NCBI GenBank assembly: GCA_009760855.2
Contig: WPIO01000035.1
Coordinates: 1,708,501-1,772,500 of the forward strand
Source: Cristatella mucedo
Lineage: Eukaryota > Bryozoa > Phylactolaemata > Cristatellidae
Length of the DNA: 64,000 nucleotides
Reading direction: 5' to 3'
The notes beneath the pieces are model-generated. The model saw only the letters and a list, made by a program, of their open reading frames with translations, ran no database searches and was not told the origin of the DNA. Of this stretch, positions 11,226 through 24,620 are shown in pieces. The position numbers and the translations under genes were made by a program. The stretch's first letter is position 1. Each line of letters begins with the position of its first letter.

Positions 11226-14200
11226 AACCAAGTTGCTTCCCATTTTGGATGTATCTTTTTCACCCAACCAAAACTAAAACTTGTTTTATAATTTTCTATC
11301 AAATTGCTTGCGTTATTCAGTAAAGCTGCTATTATTTTCTTTCTTTCGTGAGAAGTTTCATGGCTATCTAATAATAAACCAAATGCCATTTGGTAAGGCA
11401 CTGCAAATTCTCAATCGGGACACACCCTGTGTCTCAGTGGCTTTGTTTTGTGTTTTGTTATAGCTGATTGTAAATTGACTTACATGAATTCACTGGAATG
11501 TAAAGTGGTTTCTTCGGAGACAATTTTATTTTAATTATCACATTTTTCACAATTCTGCAAAAACATGATAATCTTATAACTGTATGAAAAATATTTTCTA
11601 GTGCAATTATGTCATTAGATTGATGTTCAAAAGTAATCCAGAGAGTAAATATTACAGACTTTTGTGTGCCGACAGTGAATTCTGGACAGATGTGTGATCA
11701 CAATAATTCACCTAAATTAGAATCGAGTTTCAAACCGTCTACAAGAACCAATAATTAGTCAAGATAGTTCTACTAGTTATGCTTTTGTAAAGAATACTAA
11801 GGGACGTAATTCAGTTTCAATACGCATTACACATTTTGGTAAACAATAGTGAAAACTGGAATGCAGCCTAGAATGTCAAATTGAATTAGCGAGTTAATGC
11901 AATAACGTTGGAAGACGACAAGAACAGTGAGAAAAGTAAACGAATTAAATGCAAAAGTTTAGCAAGTATAGAAGGCTTCAGTGCGAACAGACCAATTATA
12001 TTTGGAGGCTGTTAAACTGAATAAAACTGCTCTGTCATTTAGCAAAAATATTTCGAATTTAACTAGAGTTGCGGCAAGAAGACTGCTTTCGCATATTAAG
12101 ATTGTAACTTTGCACTTACTGAAATTCCAATTTGCTCATTCAGTCGTATTCAAAATAAAATCTAAACGTGAAATACATTATCTATTTGCATGTACTTTTA
12201 GACGTAAATAGTCCTTTGCCATGCGAATTGAGAATTTTCATATTGTTTACAATAGCAGCACAATTTTCGAATAAGACATGCGATATTAATTAGCTCTTAA
12301 TTTTTTTGCTCTTCAGACTTCTCAGTTTACTCACTTAGTTAAAACTTAGTTGCATGGAAGGTTCTAAAACCATTAGTTAAAGAATTTTATTCAAGACTAC
12401 ATCAAAACCTTTTAAAAATTTAAAAGAGCCTCACGATATCTAAAAAGATATTTCTACGCGGTCATAATCATTTAAAATTTAAGCGAAACGTATGGAAGTA
12501 AATCGCAGATAAATGACATGGTCTTCTGCAGAGCTATTTAAAATAGCAGCTACCTCAAGATCACACTACATATAGTTGCATAACAAAAAAAAAACATTTC
12601 AGACTGGATATCCGCAAAGCACGCCTCTGATAATTTAAGTACCTCAATGTCATTTTGCAATACCATTACTTCACAGAGTCGGCTACATTTTCTCTAGATA
12701 ATCGAACGAAAGATTCTCGGAACGTCAACATCTTTGAAGAAATTTAAAAAAGTACTTTTTAGTTAAAGGTATTATTTTAATCGAATAAATTTGGTATTTT
12801 CTATTAAACGTATTCAAATGTGTCCTTGGCTGTACAATTTGAGCTACTAAATCTATTAAATTACCAGATACAATGTATACGTGTCATGACAACCAGGATT
12901 TTGTCTTCGCGGTTTGTTCACAGTTAATCAGTGAAGCTATACTCTTCTAATACGGCCATGGAAAGTAAGCTGATTATGCTAATTGATCTAGCGTATTAAC
13001 ACATGGAAAGCACACTTTACACTTCAAATTATTAACGAGTAGTTGTTTTGAAGCCGGTCAATTAGCTTTGTATTCAAAATCGACTGACACAATAATAAGC
13101 TAAATAGTTAATTCCAATGCAAAAATTCTTCTACATTAAAAAAATGGTTAGGCTGACATTTGATAGCTTCTATACATGCATACCAAGTTCTAGCCTTATT
13201 TCATATCAATGGCAGCGATAATTGATGGGAAATGTGGATCTAAACTTATTACTAATTTGTGGTTGTAGCCTATGCATTTAAGCCAATGTAATATAATGTA
13301 TGTATGTCTGTTTAGAGCTGGCCTACTTGGACAAACCTCTTTTTATTGCAACAGAAGAGCTATGTGGTGCTTGCTCATCTATAATTTACAGAGGGGAATG
13401 TTCTTCGAGTCACTAGTTAATGCAGCAGCCAGCCCATGGGAAGGACTAGACATACCAGCCGAGAAGCCAGCTGGGTGTTGTGTAATTGGGAAGTGCCAAC
13501 TGAAGAGTAAAGATCGAGACCTCACTCTGGTTAACGATGTACACAAATTAAAAGTGTGATTCCAACTTTAAATAATTCGCATCACTCTGTTCTGTTTTGG
13601 TGAATGGATGGCCTTGCAGAGCCTGCACAGTAAAATCACAGTGTTCCACAACATTCATTCGCAACATTATGGGGAAATGCTGGTGCTACTCGGTCGGCAT
13701 TTGCAGGACACTAGCAGCAATCGCCAAAAGCCAATACTTCATTGCGAATGTAAAGGAAACGGTCTGAAAGATGCAAATTTGTCTGTCTTCCATTTTTACC
13801 TCACTCGCGAGCCGATCACTCGGCGATGGGGTGGATTGAATTCTGAAATCCAGCTTCTCAGGAATCTTGGCCAAAGTGATGAACACTTACCGATAATATT
13901 ATTCACGATCACAAGCTCTGGAAAGAAACTACGAAGCTGCTGATGAGTTAAGCTCAATGGACTCTCTCTACGTTCAATAACAGCTTGGGGTATTCAATAA
14001 GAGTATTCGATAATATCAGCAAAACAAGAATTAAGTGCTAAGCTTCTTTGTGCTAAAGTTACTCAAACTTTGGCTAGTAGCTCAATGCACTATGTTCCTT
14101 TTTCATTAAACAATAAACTCAATAAAGTATTAAACTGTTGATTTTACAAATTATTTTTAACATACATGTATAGTTTAGCTAATGGTGCAAAATAAGAAAA

Positions 14201-14419
14201 TGCTATTAAATTGGAATTTCAGAGCCTAATTTTGGAAATGTAAGTAGGGCTACTCCACTTCAAATTAATTAATGAATCGGATATAAATGCACACTAACGA
14301 TGCACATCATCAAATGAGGAGGAACTTTGTAGATTTCGGAGAACGGCTCTACTCTGAATATAGATATAGGCTTGTATTTCCAACGGAAGTAGCTTCGTGG
14401 CCATTCTTTCTGCCTGCAT
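11226..14419. other. No gene identified; unexplained less A+T-rich patch
   Basis: Mostly A+T-rich with short random frames. An exception is 13270-13940, which is visibly less A+T-rich and holds two plus-strand frames (13272-13559, 13608-13943). I could not assign these to any family. It could be a decayed transposon. Confidence 0.4.
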
Positions 14420-14615
14420 CCATGGTTAAGTGTTTTACGGTACAATAGATATGGAGTTATTATTCACGACCTTCATGCCAAGGTATCGTGTTCAAATCCT
14501 GAGATTGGGCTCTTGTATTAACTTTGCAATAGATGGTGATAGCCATACACGCTCTTCTATTGCTATGCAAAAGAGTCTGTACAATCTTCTAGTTTATTAT
14601 ATTTATACTTCCCTA
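14420..14615 (+). mobile_element. tRNA-derived SINE, decayed copy 2
   Basis: It carries a B-box relic (gtgttcaaatcc) followed by the family body (aatagatggtgatagccatacacgctcttctattgctatgcaaaagag) and an A+T-rich tail. The 5' head is poorly preserved. Confidence 0.65.
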
Positions 14616-16919
14616 GTTCTCGATGTTTGCAAAATATGCATATGAAATTCTGTGGAGGAGAAATGAACTTCAAGTTTTTGTGGGTAATAGAATTGCTTTT
14701 ACAAATTAATCATTACTGCAATGGAAATTTACCACCGATATACGTAAGCCTACAGAGTTTTAATCAATCAAGGATTTTTTGAAAATAGGTAAAAATTTAT
14801 CCAGCCTTTTTAGTAAGACAATATGGAAAATGGAGTTGTTAAATATGGGCTTCAGCCTGCTTGTAAGAATACCTGATTGAAAAAGATCACTCTGGTTTCG
14901 AGGAAACACACATTCTGACCTGATTGATTACCACTATCTTAATAAGGATTTTATTCTTAACACCACAATACTTATAACTATTGCCTCTCCATGAAGATAC
15001 CCAATGTTTTCTGATTAGTTTATGGATAGTGAAGCCTAATTTTTCTAACATAGATTAAAGCTGCTTGATTATTGGATACGGATTTTTTGCAAGGACAAAT
15101 TGTACCACCATTTAGTTGACGTAACTAATATATTTTGAAAAATAGTCTGTAATATCAGTGGTCCCATGGCTATCTTTGTTCTAAGGTGCCTTAACAGGTT
15201 TTACATACCACCCGACAAAAAGGCATCGTCTATTCTTGGACTTAACCGATGCTGTTTTCACACTGCGTTCCATTCACACTTTGCATGAATTGATACATAA
15301 GAATTGCTTAAGACATCGGTTAGCCATGGATGCATGCACTTTTTACGCCAGTACAAGTTAAACCCAATTGAAGAGGAAATCGGCTGCTATGAGGAAAACA
15401 ATATTTTTTTAGAGATACATTATTTAGATTCCTCACGGTGTGCATTAATGCGATATGATGCTTATCTGCTTATAAGTTTATTACACCATACTTAGCTTTT
15501 GCTTAGACTCAGTAGGAGTTAAGAGCAAGGATAAATGGCTTCATGAGTATAGGGTCAGGTTTGAATACCAACTTGAAGCAAATATCTAGAGTGAATTGTG
15601 TCACGGTAGCCGTAACAGCTAATTGATGTAACAATTGGGGCTAACTTATTAGTCAGCTAACGATTGATTGCTGAAGGGGCAATAGATGGGATGTTGTTAT
15701 TTCAGTACTAATTCTAAAATATGGCTGCCACTCTCATGGCTGTGTCTCAGTCACCAAACCTGATAAATTAATCCTGTCCTTTAGGTGATTCATTAAAATG
15801 TAAATTTGGACTAGATTAAACGAGTAGACTTCACCAGGTGATATTAGGGGTGCGTTAGGTACATTATCTAACAGACAAATAGACGCTAGGACAGGCTTTG
15901 TCAGGTCCTTAGAAGATAGACTGCTATAACCTGCAGTACATTGCACTAAATACATAGATATTAAATACAAGCTGATTGTCTAGTTTGTGTATAGAAGTAG
16001 GAGAGCCTTATAGACTATCACTTAAGCTTCCAGAGGCATATAAAGGAAAACCCTTAGGATATGAACCGAAGACCTTGGGACCCCTCGGTCCTAAAGAACA
16101 ACCAATCTATCCAAAGTGCTATCACATTTGCTACACTCACATAGACAGCAACCGTGTCCACGATAGACGCAACGAAATTGGGTTTTGTTTCATAAATATC
16201 GCTTTTTAATAATATACCTAAGAAATATTATGCCACTCTGCTTACTTCTCGTTCTATGCCTTCAGTTGCCTTAGACCATGCAGCATTTTCAAAATTTAAA
16301 GTGCAATTAAGCTGTTACAATTATAAAATGCTGTGAAAAACTTCAGCTTGGATTAAATTAAATAGTGAACCGTGCATGCTTACGCACCAAATTTCACGTT
16401 ATTGGGCTTGGATGTTCTAACGTAATGGTCTTGAAAGGCACAGCTGCCATTTAATCAAAATAAAGCTACACACTGATATTTCCTTAAAAACGAACTATTG
16501 TCCGGTTAATTAAAAATTTAGTTGGATCTACCTTGGTGAGTCATATGCTGTAGCTTCCGTGCCGATCAATAGTTTCTAAATAATTTAATTGCTACACGGC
16601 TGACTTTTTAAAAAAGCTCGAGCAACTGGTATCTCGTTTGTATTTATTTTATTTATTTGCAGACATTAGCATTCCATGCTTATCTAGTTAGTTTTATTGA
16701 ATTAGTTGTGTTCATAATCGTGCTCTGGCCTGATATTGTAAAACCAGATTGGAATTCTAAATAGGCAAACTGAATTTCAGCGGCCATTTAAAGAAGAGTT
16801 TCATCTGACTTTGATTTTAATTATAAGATCATCAATAGCAAAATGTTAGGTAATCTGAACCATATGTTGTCTTAATAAGATTGGGCTTACGATTATGCAA
16901 CGATTCGTGAATGTGTTCG
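14616..16919. other. No gene seen
   Basis: A+T-rich intergenic or intronic sequence. Frames at 15304-15495, 15976-16209 (plus) and 15734-15970 (minus) show no domain or motif that I recognise. Confidence 0.5.
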
Positions 16920-17350
16920 GGAGGAAGGTTTTGTATAGCACACTCAAAGCCTAAGCTGCTTTTGGTACACATTCGGTAGCTAACACATTTCGTCTCACGT
17001 GACACAGAGAACTAGGGAAGCATAGCTGAGTCAGCAGAACAGTTGAAGGAGTGCAGGATAGCAGTTGATGTAGATTCAGTACCATGAAAGTAGCCGCTTC
17101 GGACCGCTGAATAGGATGAGAGATAATCAGGAGCAGCAGAGTAGCAGCCTGTGCATAGGAATTGTAGGAGCGAGTTTCACAGTCTATGACCTGTAAAGGT
17201 AAAGCTTGTGTCGCCTACTCTCTTTAGGCGGATGAATGGAACGGCTAATTTCTTTTCAATAGAGGTGATTATGGCACGAGAAGCTGAAATATGTGCAGCA
17301 GTTCAGAGAGTTCCGGAAGAGCCAAGCAGTGGAGGGTCTTGTGGATGAGC
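16920..17350 (-). mobile_element. LINE-A 3' half, split by a LINE-B insertion
   Basis: The minus-strand LINE-A 3' UTR and coding end run parallel to 21380-21785, from gttttgtatagcacactca to ccaagcagtggagggtcttgtgg. The match stops abruptly near 17350, where plus-strand LINE-B begins, and resumes at about 18085. Confidence 0.75.
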
Positions 17351-18080
17351 CTGAGATCTGTATTTGTGTCATCCCGTCTTGTCTTCTGCAACTCACTGCT
17401 AGCTGGAATACAGCATGTGCAATCAGGCGATTACAGCCGGTGCAAAACTCTGCAGCTAGGCTTGTCTGTCGTGAGGATGGCAGTTCCCACAAGACGCACT
17501 TCTTGCTGACCTGCACTGTCTACCAGTTATGCAACGGATCAATTTCAATGTTTTGTAGCTCACCATTAGGTCACGTTATTGTTTGGCTCCAACCTCTCTC
17601 ACAGATCTATTCTCCCACCAGGCCAAGCATTGTACCACCCACTTTTCGGAATCCAACAGTTTTCCAATACCTCGTACAAACCTCGAATTCTTTGGAGACC
17701 AAGCATTTAGTTCGTATGATCAAAGATCCTAGAACTTATTCCCTATTAGCTTTAGAACATGCCCTGATTTGACCACATTTAAAAAGAGCATTTAATCTCA
17801 CCTATTTAGGACAGCATTAGGTGGGTCCCTGTGATTCGTTCTTCAGGTGCTTTTGCATGCTGACACTGTGCATGCTGCCACTAACCACATTTGCATGCTG
17901 ACCCAGAGCATGCCATCCCTAACCATGTTATTGACGTTGTTTATCTAGCATGCTATTACTCACAGTTCAATCGCGTTCCCTTTTGCAGCAAATGTAAAGC
18001 GCCTAGAAAGAGATTGAGTCTGTGAGGATGCTTTATCAAGTGCATTATTATTAATATTATTATTTGTATTTTAAATCAGT
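17351..18080 (+). mobile_element. LINE-B 3' half, nested in LINE-A
   Basis: The frame at 17293-17772 gives a degraded LINE C-terminus, including the 'leave-one-Leu-CNSLLAG' type motif (cttctgcaactcactgctagctgg) and PPTFRN (compare minus 54760). The standard LINE-B 3' UTR follows with GCATGCTG repeats, gcgcctagaaagagattgag and ctttatcaagtgca, ending in (TTA)n. Confidence 0.8.
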
Positions 18081-18240
18081 TAATCAACCAACATCCACCC
18101 TAGCTCCTTTAGCTGACAAGGCTGGTGCTCAAACCTCTGGGACTTGAAGACTGGTTTTGCAGCCATGTTCATAGCCAGCTATGGTTGCCTAGTTGTATTC
18201 TTTGGTAGCCCAGCCAAAAGGAAATATAAGAAACTTTCTC
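18081..18240 (-). mobile_element. LINE-A, continuation beyond the nested LINE-B
   Basis: It reads tcaaacctctgggacttgaagactggttttgcagccatg..tttggtagcccagcc, parallel to 21855-21945 of the long minus-strand copy. About 40 bases of LINE-A found between the two halves in the long copy are absent here. Confidence 0.75.
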
Positions 18241-18964
18241 TCTCATTGTAAACGAAAACAAAAGCTATGTGCCGCTTTTTCAAAAACAACAGGTACACAA
18301 AGTTCATTTTTTAGTAGTGTAATATAAGCCTGCTGCCAGTCCATCGAAAGTCACGGGACGTCTCTAAATGTTCTTCATTATAGAGGAATTAAAGTCAGTT
18401 TTGTGCAAAGCGATCTGTTGAAACTGGAGCTTGTAAGCATATAGAGTGGTTTGAACTAGCATTTGGAATAGGCAATCAAAGAACCTAGCATTAGAACTCA
18501 CAATAGCACACCCATAAAGAGTTTTTGATCACTTGGCATACTGATTTGTAGCATTTAGAACTGAAACGGTAGTTTCAAAAAGTATTGCATGTACATATCA
18601 CTTTTGCGGCTCTATTACATTACAGGCTGGCTCTTAAAGAGTCAGTTGAATTTTTGCACGTGCACATGGAAGCTCAGCTGCATGAATTTTACTTGATGAA
18701 CCTGCAATACCATTCTGAAAAATAAGATATATAGTTTTTCCGTCATCTGAGATTTATTGCAAACATGGCACTTGTCTGGCATTGCATGGCAGTGATTATC
18801 CAGCTGCATAGTCTTGACAATGTGGGATTAAACCAAACTGCTAAAGTTCATAGTTAAGGGAGAGTCTATACTACTTCTGCTACAGCCTTTTAGGCAAACG
18901 AATTTCAAACCAGAATTTATTCATCTGAAGCAAGATTATCTGGTAACTGTATTCCAAAGCGTTT
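18241..18964. other. No gene seen
   Basis: No long frame and no repeat family that I recognise. Confidence 0.5.
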
Positions 18965-21000
18965 TAAGTTAGCTGTAACGTTTAATTTGAACTACGAAAT
19001 AATACATCTCAAAATACCTGGGAGCATGGAGGAGTATGGAGGAAGGAAGAAATAAATGTGTGGCGATGCTAAGGAATCATTCTATGAAAGTAGCGAGATT
19101 GTTTTTCTCATACAAACTGCTGACACTTATATCCTTATCTAATCATAGATTTACAGTACCGTTACAACAATATTCCTTCTAACTTATAAAGCTCCAGATC
19201 CTTTTGTCAACCTCGGCTGTATCGTAATCCACAATATAAATAAATAAATCCTAGCTGTTTAAGCAGCCTCTTTTGGTGATGCGACAGAAGAGCCTTGACG
19301 GCTGTCGCCACTGCAAGCAGTGGCCATAAAGGATCGCCCAACAGAGGAATCGAACCCAAGACCTCGGGACCGTGGTCATAAAAGCAACGGCCTTTCTTAG
19401 TGTTCCATCACGGCTCACCAACACCATTTGATACTGATGGAAACCTAACCTAACATGTCTCATACTTTGTATTATTACAGGAAGGTGTCAATTGGCATAT
19501 ATTTCTCAGTTACAAGGCAACTAGATATTTCTATATATAATGAATGACTACAATTTAAAAAAAGTTTACTGATTCAATCTCATTTGGCGTCATGTAATCC
19601 TTAAAGTAGTCATGAAGTAAAGAACAATGGAATGTCTTTTGGCGTGAGAACAAATCTTGAATTTAACCAAGTGCTTCAGAAGCATCTAAAATGAACGACT
19701 TCATTGCATCGCTAAGAAACATTGTGATTTTTATCATTAATCCAGGTAATTTATCTGCTAATGTTCCATATTAGGGCTTCAGTTGTTCAGTAGTTAAGAT
19801 GCTCGAATGAAGATAAGTTGTGGAAATCCTTATACCACGACCTGAAACTTTAGTTATTACCTAGGCTTTCACTTCAGCTCAGATGAAAGTAAGTTTAATT
19901 TTTCTTTTTATCGCTCCCAGCCCTCCAGCAGGTATATTTAACTCACCTGCCTTGCTGCATGTATTGATGACATCCACACATGAGTGTCAGCAAACGTTCT
20001 TAAATTTAATGAAGGTCACACGAACTATTAGCAAATAAAATGCGATTCCGAAATCGGAAAACTTAAAGCTAAATGGCGGCTTTTCCAGCATATCTCCTAT
20101 TGAATTTGTACAAAATCTAGGTGTTACATTTAAAATTGTTTTTAACTTATAAAACAATATCAGTCCATTTTCAAGTCTTATAAACTTTCAGCTAGATTAA
20201 ACTGCACAAGTTTGAGGTCGTTAGGCAGCGATACCACACTGTGAGAGGACTAAGCACGACTTGTCATCATGATGGATAGCATGACTGACCAACAAGTCTC
20301 CTTGATCCAACACCGAGACTTTTATTCAGATCAGACAATGGCCGAGCCTAATTGAGAAACTCTGGACAACGTCTACGTCAAGGATCTAGCCTCTTTCCCT
20401 CTTTCGTCTCAGGAGTTGCTACAGCAGTTGAGCTTCAAGCTGTCCTGCAATGGCTCCCAGTTGAGCAAATCATCGAGTGCAAGATTTGTCAGTGCCTTTT
20501 AGGTATCGCCTTTATGCGAATCCAGCCCTCCTGCTAGATCTACACCCCACCAGGGTAAGCATCGTACCACCAGCTTTTCTGAACCTATTTACTTGATCCA
20601 TGTGTGAACCTAAGTCCTCTATGGGGAACTCCTTTAGCTATCAGGCTCCCAAGGCTTCCAACTCACATCCGACTTCGGCTACAACATCCCTCGACTTTAC
20701 TACATCTGGATTAGGCTAAAACTCATAAATGTATCACTGATTTGTGTTGGTCCATGTGATTCGTCATTTGTGTGCTTCTACTTATATGCTGTGGATGTTG
20801 CCATTGCAAATGCTGCCACTAATTATATTTGCATGCTGCTACTATGCATGTCACCTCTAACCAGTTATGCTTTTGATATTAAGCATACAACTACTAACTT
20901 CACGATCATGTGACCTTTGCACAAATGTAAAGTGCCTCAATAGATAGTCAAGTTTTCGGAAGGTGCAATAGTTATGTATTTGAATTTCTATTATCGAATA
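18965..21000 (+). mobile_element. LINE-B long copy, interrupted by a SINE
   Basis: Order along the plus strand: an upstream segment parallel to 290-500 (18970-19230); a SINE insertion; a segment parallel to 780-1000 (19670-19870); the RT end with gcatgtattgatgacatccacacatg (19960-20180); a C-terminal piece with ggctcccagttgagcaaat (20450); and the 3' UTR (20760-20990) ending in cctcaatagatagtcaag and a short A+T-rich tail. There are frequent stops and frameshifts and no functional frame. Confidence 0.65.
19232..19425 (-). mobile_element. tRNA-derived SINE, copy 3, with perfect B box
   Basis: This is a minus-strand copy with an (ATTT)n tail on the left (aaataaataaat) and the tRNA-like head on the right. 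The B box is a perfect GGTTCGATTCC (complement of 19346-19356). The body ends at the CTTTTGGTGATGC-like junction. It sits inside LINE-B, so it is younger than that LINE copy. Confidence 0.85.
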
Positions 21001-21724
21001 ACTTTTACATGGGATTAAGCATGGTAAAGTATAAATACATTTACTGTTTGCATTAGTCTAAAAATATCTTCAGCCTTGTAAAAGCTACCGATCTATCTAA
21101 TCTTTATTTATTAGTTCACTGCCACGTGTGGCATGAAGCAATAGTGATTTAATTATTCATTAAACTGCCTAATACACGATACTCAGCTCAGATTTGTTTT
21201 GCATTAAACTGAGATCTAAATTTAACTTTAGAGTTTTGATGGCTAATAAAGGCTAGTATATATTTCGACAGTATTTTTAGTATCTTTAAAATATCAGAAA
21301 ATAATAATGTAATGTAATGTAATGTAATGTATCTCCGTCAGTGACTCAACAAAGTCATAAAGACCATGTGGGTATTAGGCAGGAGAGTTTTGTATAGCAC
21401 ACTCACTGCCTAAGCGGCTTTCGGTACGCATTCGGTAGCCAACAGATTTCGTCTCACCCAACAAAGAGAAAGTGGGAAGCATAGCAGAGTTAGGAGAGCA
21501 GTTGAGGTAGTGAGTAGCATAGAAGTAGCAGCTTAGGACTGCTGAAAGAATAGTGCAATACTTGGCAGTTGGAGAGTAGATGTCTTTGCATAAGAATTGT
21601 GGAAGCGAGTTCCACAGTCTAGGAACAGCAGAGCTGAAGCTTCTGTCACAACTGTCTTTAAGTGAAGGAATGGGACCGCTAATTTATTGTCCACACAGGA
21701 CCTGAGGGCACGAACAGGCTGAAA

Positions 21725-22960
21725 CTAAGGCAGCAGTTCAGCTACGTACGAAGGAGCCAATCCATGGAGGGCCTTGTGGGTAAGCATAAGAACTTTGCAG
21801 TGTATCCTTTGCTTAACCGGCAACCATCCAAGCTCTTTCAGCAGAGCTGACATGTGCTCAAACTGCTGGGACTTGAAGACCAGCCTTGCAGCCATATTAT
21901 TAGGCAGCTGTAGTGGCATAATAGCTTTCTTTGGTAGCCCAGCCTAAAGGGAATTACAATAATCAAGCCGAGACAGAACTAAAGAGCTAGTTAATTTTTT
22001 TACAAGCCACTGTGGGAGACAGCTTCTAATCTTAGATAGGGATCGGATGTGATGGCTAGCTGTAGAGGCAGTCTTCTGAATAAAGCTTTTGAAATTGAGG
22101 CAGCTGTCAAACACGACACCTAGATTACGAGCACGTGGTGAAGGTCGCACAATAGCATCACCTATTAGAACAGCAACGCCTTTTAATCCAGGTACACGCT
22201 TCGGGTGTCCAATGAGCAGCAGTTCGGTTTTATTGTCATTTAAATTCAGGAAGTTTTCCGTCATCCAGGATCGAATATCGGCAAGGCAAGCATTCAGTTT
22301 CTCAGTTGCTGCAGCAGATTCCGACGGTTTAAATGACAAATACAACAACTGAGTATTGTCAGCATAGAAGTGATATCCTATTCCATGGACCTTAATCACT
22401 TTTCCCAGAGGTTGTGTATACATGCAGAACAGCAAGAGACCCTTTAGGGTCACCACAGGTGACCCTTCTCATGTCTGAGACCTGACCCCCACCCGACACG
22501 GATTGAACACGAGCAGACAAGTATGATTTAAACCAAGCCAGTGCTTCGTCTGGCAGACCGATCGTTGTTCTCAATCATTCAAGCAGAACTTCATGATCTT
22601 GAAGGCAGCAGACAGATCTAGCAGTGCTAGGGCATAGGCATTCCCGTCGTCGTTGCCACGTAGAATGCCATCGTCAACACGGAGGAGAGCAGTTTTAGTA
22701 GAGTGCTGCATCTTGAAACCTGATTGAAATGTTTTTGACATTCCATTATTTTCAATATGTTCAACCAGCTGCTTAGCAACAATTTTTTTCAAAAATGTTT
22801 GATAAGAACGGAAGAAGGGAAACTAGACGATAGTTTGCCAGGACCTCTGTGTCTAATCCAGGCTTTTTAAGAATGGGTCTAACGATTGCCGAGTTGAAGG
22901 ACTTGTGGATGACCCAATTTTCCCAAAGAAGCATTAAAAATCTTTGTTATGGCAGGGCTA
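21725..22960 (-). pseudogene. LINE-A reverse transcriptase region
   Basis: Minus-strand pieces 22571-22792 (KKIVAKQLVEHIENNGMS, LALLDLSAAF), 22392-22574 and 21944-22456 (YHFYADNTQ, ending RLDYCNSL), then 21725-21919 (the C-terminal Trp-Leu-Pro-Val domain) together form one broken RT. The second catalytic Asp is Asn (22355-22357). The AAFDTIDH motif has lost residues, reading AAFKIMKF after a shift. Confidence 0.85.
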
Positions 22961-23250
22961 AGTTGGTCTGCAAGTGAAAACCACGGAGATGAAGGTATAG
23001 GGTCTTCAGGAGACAAGCTCATTTTTCTAGACCTTTATAAGGCAGCCACATTACAGGCAGAAAAATCGGAGAATCTATTAAGAAAGGCTACAGGTAGAGA
23101 AACGGCGATCACTTTGGTCGGAGGGGGCTTAATGGACTCACGAATGTGCAGAATTCTTTCAGTAAGGAAGGCTGACTACTTTTCGGCTGAGCCCGTACTA
23201 TCTGGGGAGTCAGACCTCACAGCATTGGCCAGTTAATGGTTTACTGTCTT

Positions 23251-24620
23251 TTAAATCTTTATCGTGTCCGACTGGCCGGAATTCAGCTTTCTAATGAAAA
23301 AAGAAGCCCTGGCTGTTTTAAGCTTTCGGGTGTAAACTCGAAAGAAGTCTTTAAATTTGACTGGGTCTGCCTCAGACCCCGATTTCTTGAAACGACGTTC
23401 CAGCCTGTGCTTAACACAGAGAATCTTAAGGAATTTTTTTGTAAATTGAAAGCAATCTCGACGACTATGAACACGGATAGAGCGAACGGGAGCATACTTG
23501 TCAAGAGCACTCCCGAGTTTCATGTTCATCGCATCAGTGAGGGTATTGAGGCTGCCGGTCGAGTCTGACTGCAGATCAAAAAGGCCTGCATCACAAACAG
23601 ATTTCAAAAACTTGTCCATGTCAATGCTTCGTAAGTTACGTCGTTTTGCAAATTCGATAATGCCCTGCACGTACGAGGGAGCAGAAACAGTAAACGAGAC
23701 CGAACAAAGATCGGAGAGGGTCAGTGGGCACACCACAAAGTCAGTGGGGAGGACATCCTTAGTGATCACGAGATCTAGAAAGTGGCCACCGACGTGGGTG
23801 CTATGATTAACGTGTTGGGCTAAACCAAAATTCTCCAGACATTCAAGAAACGAGCGGACCTGTCTGTTGCTAGGGTTGTCAACGTTAATATTGAAGTCTC
23901 CTACAATCAGTAACGGCCTGTCACACACAAATATTTTAGCGAGGAACTCTAAACACTTCTCTATAAAAAAGTTTAGACAGCCAGAAGAAGGCCGGTATAT
24001 GGCAACGGTGACAAGCATTTTTTTGATGAAGGCCTGATAGAAACCGATTCAAACGATGACCCATGCGAGAAACTGCACATTCTATAGCCAAAAGATTCGC
24101 GAACTACAATTGCAACCCTGCCACCAACCTTGTCAGAACGCATGGACTGATAGAATGAGAACTCGGGTGGGGTGGTCTTGGAAATACAGCTACTGGAACA
24201 AGGCGTCATCCATGTTTCGGTAAGCAGAAATGCATCTAGCTTCTCCTGGACCACCTGATCGCGGATTAGTAACCCCTTGGTTCTTAGCGAGCGGACATTT
24301 AGCAGGCGGAATTTGAGAGGCTGTCCAACAACTGGGCGACGGCGATGTAGTGGCTCGTATTCTCTACTGTTTGCCTCCGGCCCGGCAGACGCTGGCTCTT
24401 CGAATTTGAATTGGACCTTGGTAACGGCTGTCCGACGATGTTTCACAACGTGCTGGGCTACGGCGGATGGGCTAGTACAGCGACAAGTACTATTTAGCCC
24501 TTTAAACTTACGAGTCGTTGGTTTGATAGCCGAGCTATTGATAGGGCGAATGCAGGATGCAGGAAGGTTCTCACTGACCCACCAGAGAAGGCCGGCCGGT
24601 AGGTATCGACCGATGGCGAC
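23251..24620 (-). pseudogene. LINE-A APE-type endonuclease region
   Basis: The two frames 23973-24620 and 23251-24018 overlap by 46 bases, so a frameshift separates the two halves of one endonuclease. The family uses Asn, Glu, Asp, Asn and a final Asp-His. Here NVRSL, TETW and GDFN are present, but the last His of SDH is Leu (CTT at 23707-23709 on the complement). The plus-strand copy at 26703-26711 still has CAT. The enzyme nicks target DNA to prime insertion; this copy should be inactive. Confidence 0.85.

Noticed and set aside
21306-21331. Short tandem repeat (ATGTA)n considered as a CRISPR-like or telomeric array
   Set aside because: It is the 3' tail of the minus-strand LINE-A; the same tail type ends the other copies.
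23498-23806. Plus-strand frame over LINE-A
   Set aside because: Antisense shadow of the LINE-A endonuclease. The same shadow recurs on minus at 26706-26918.
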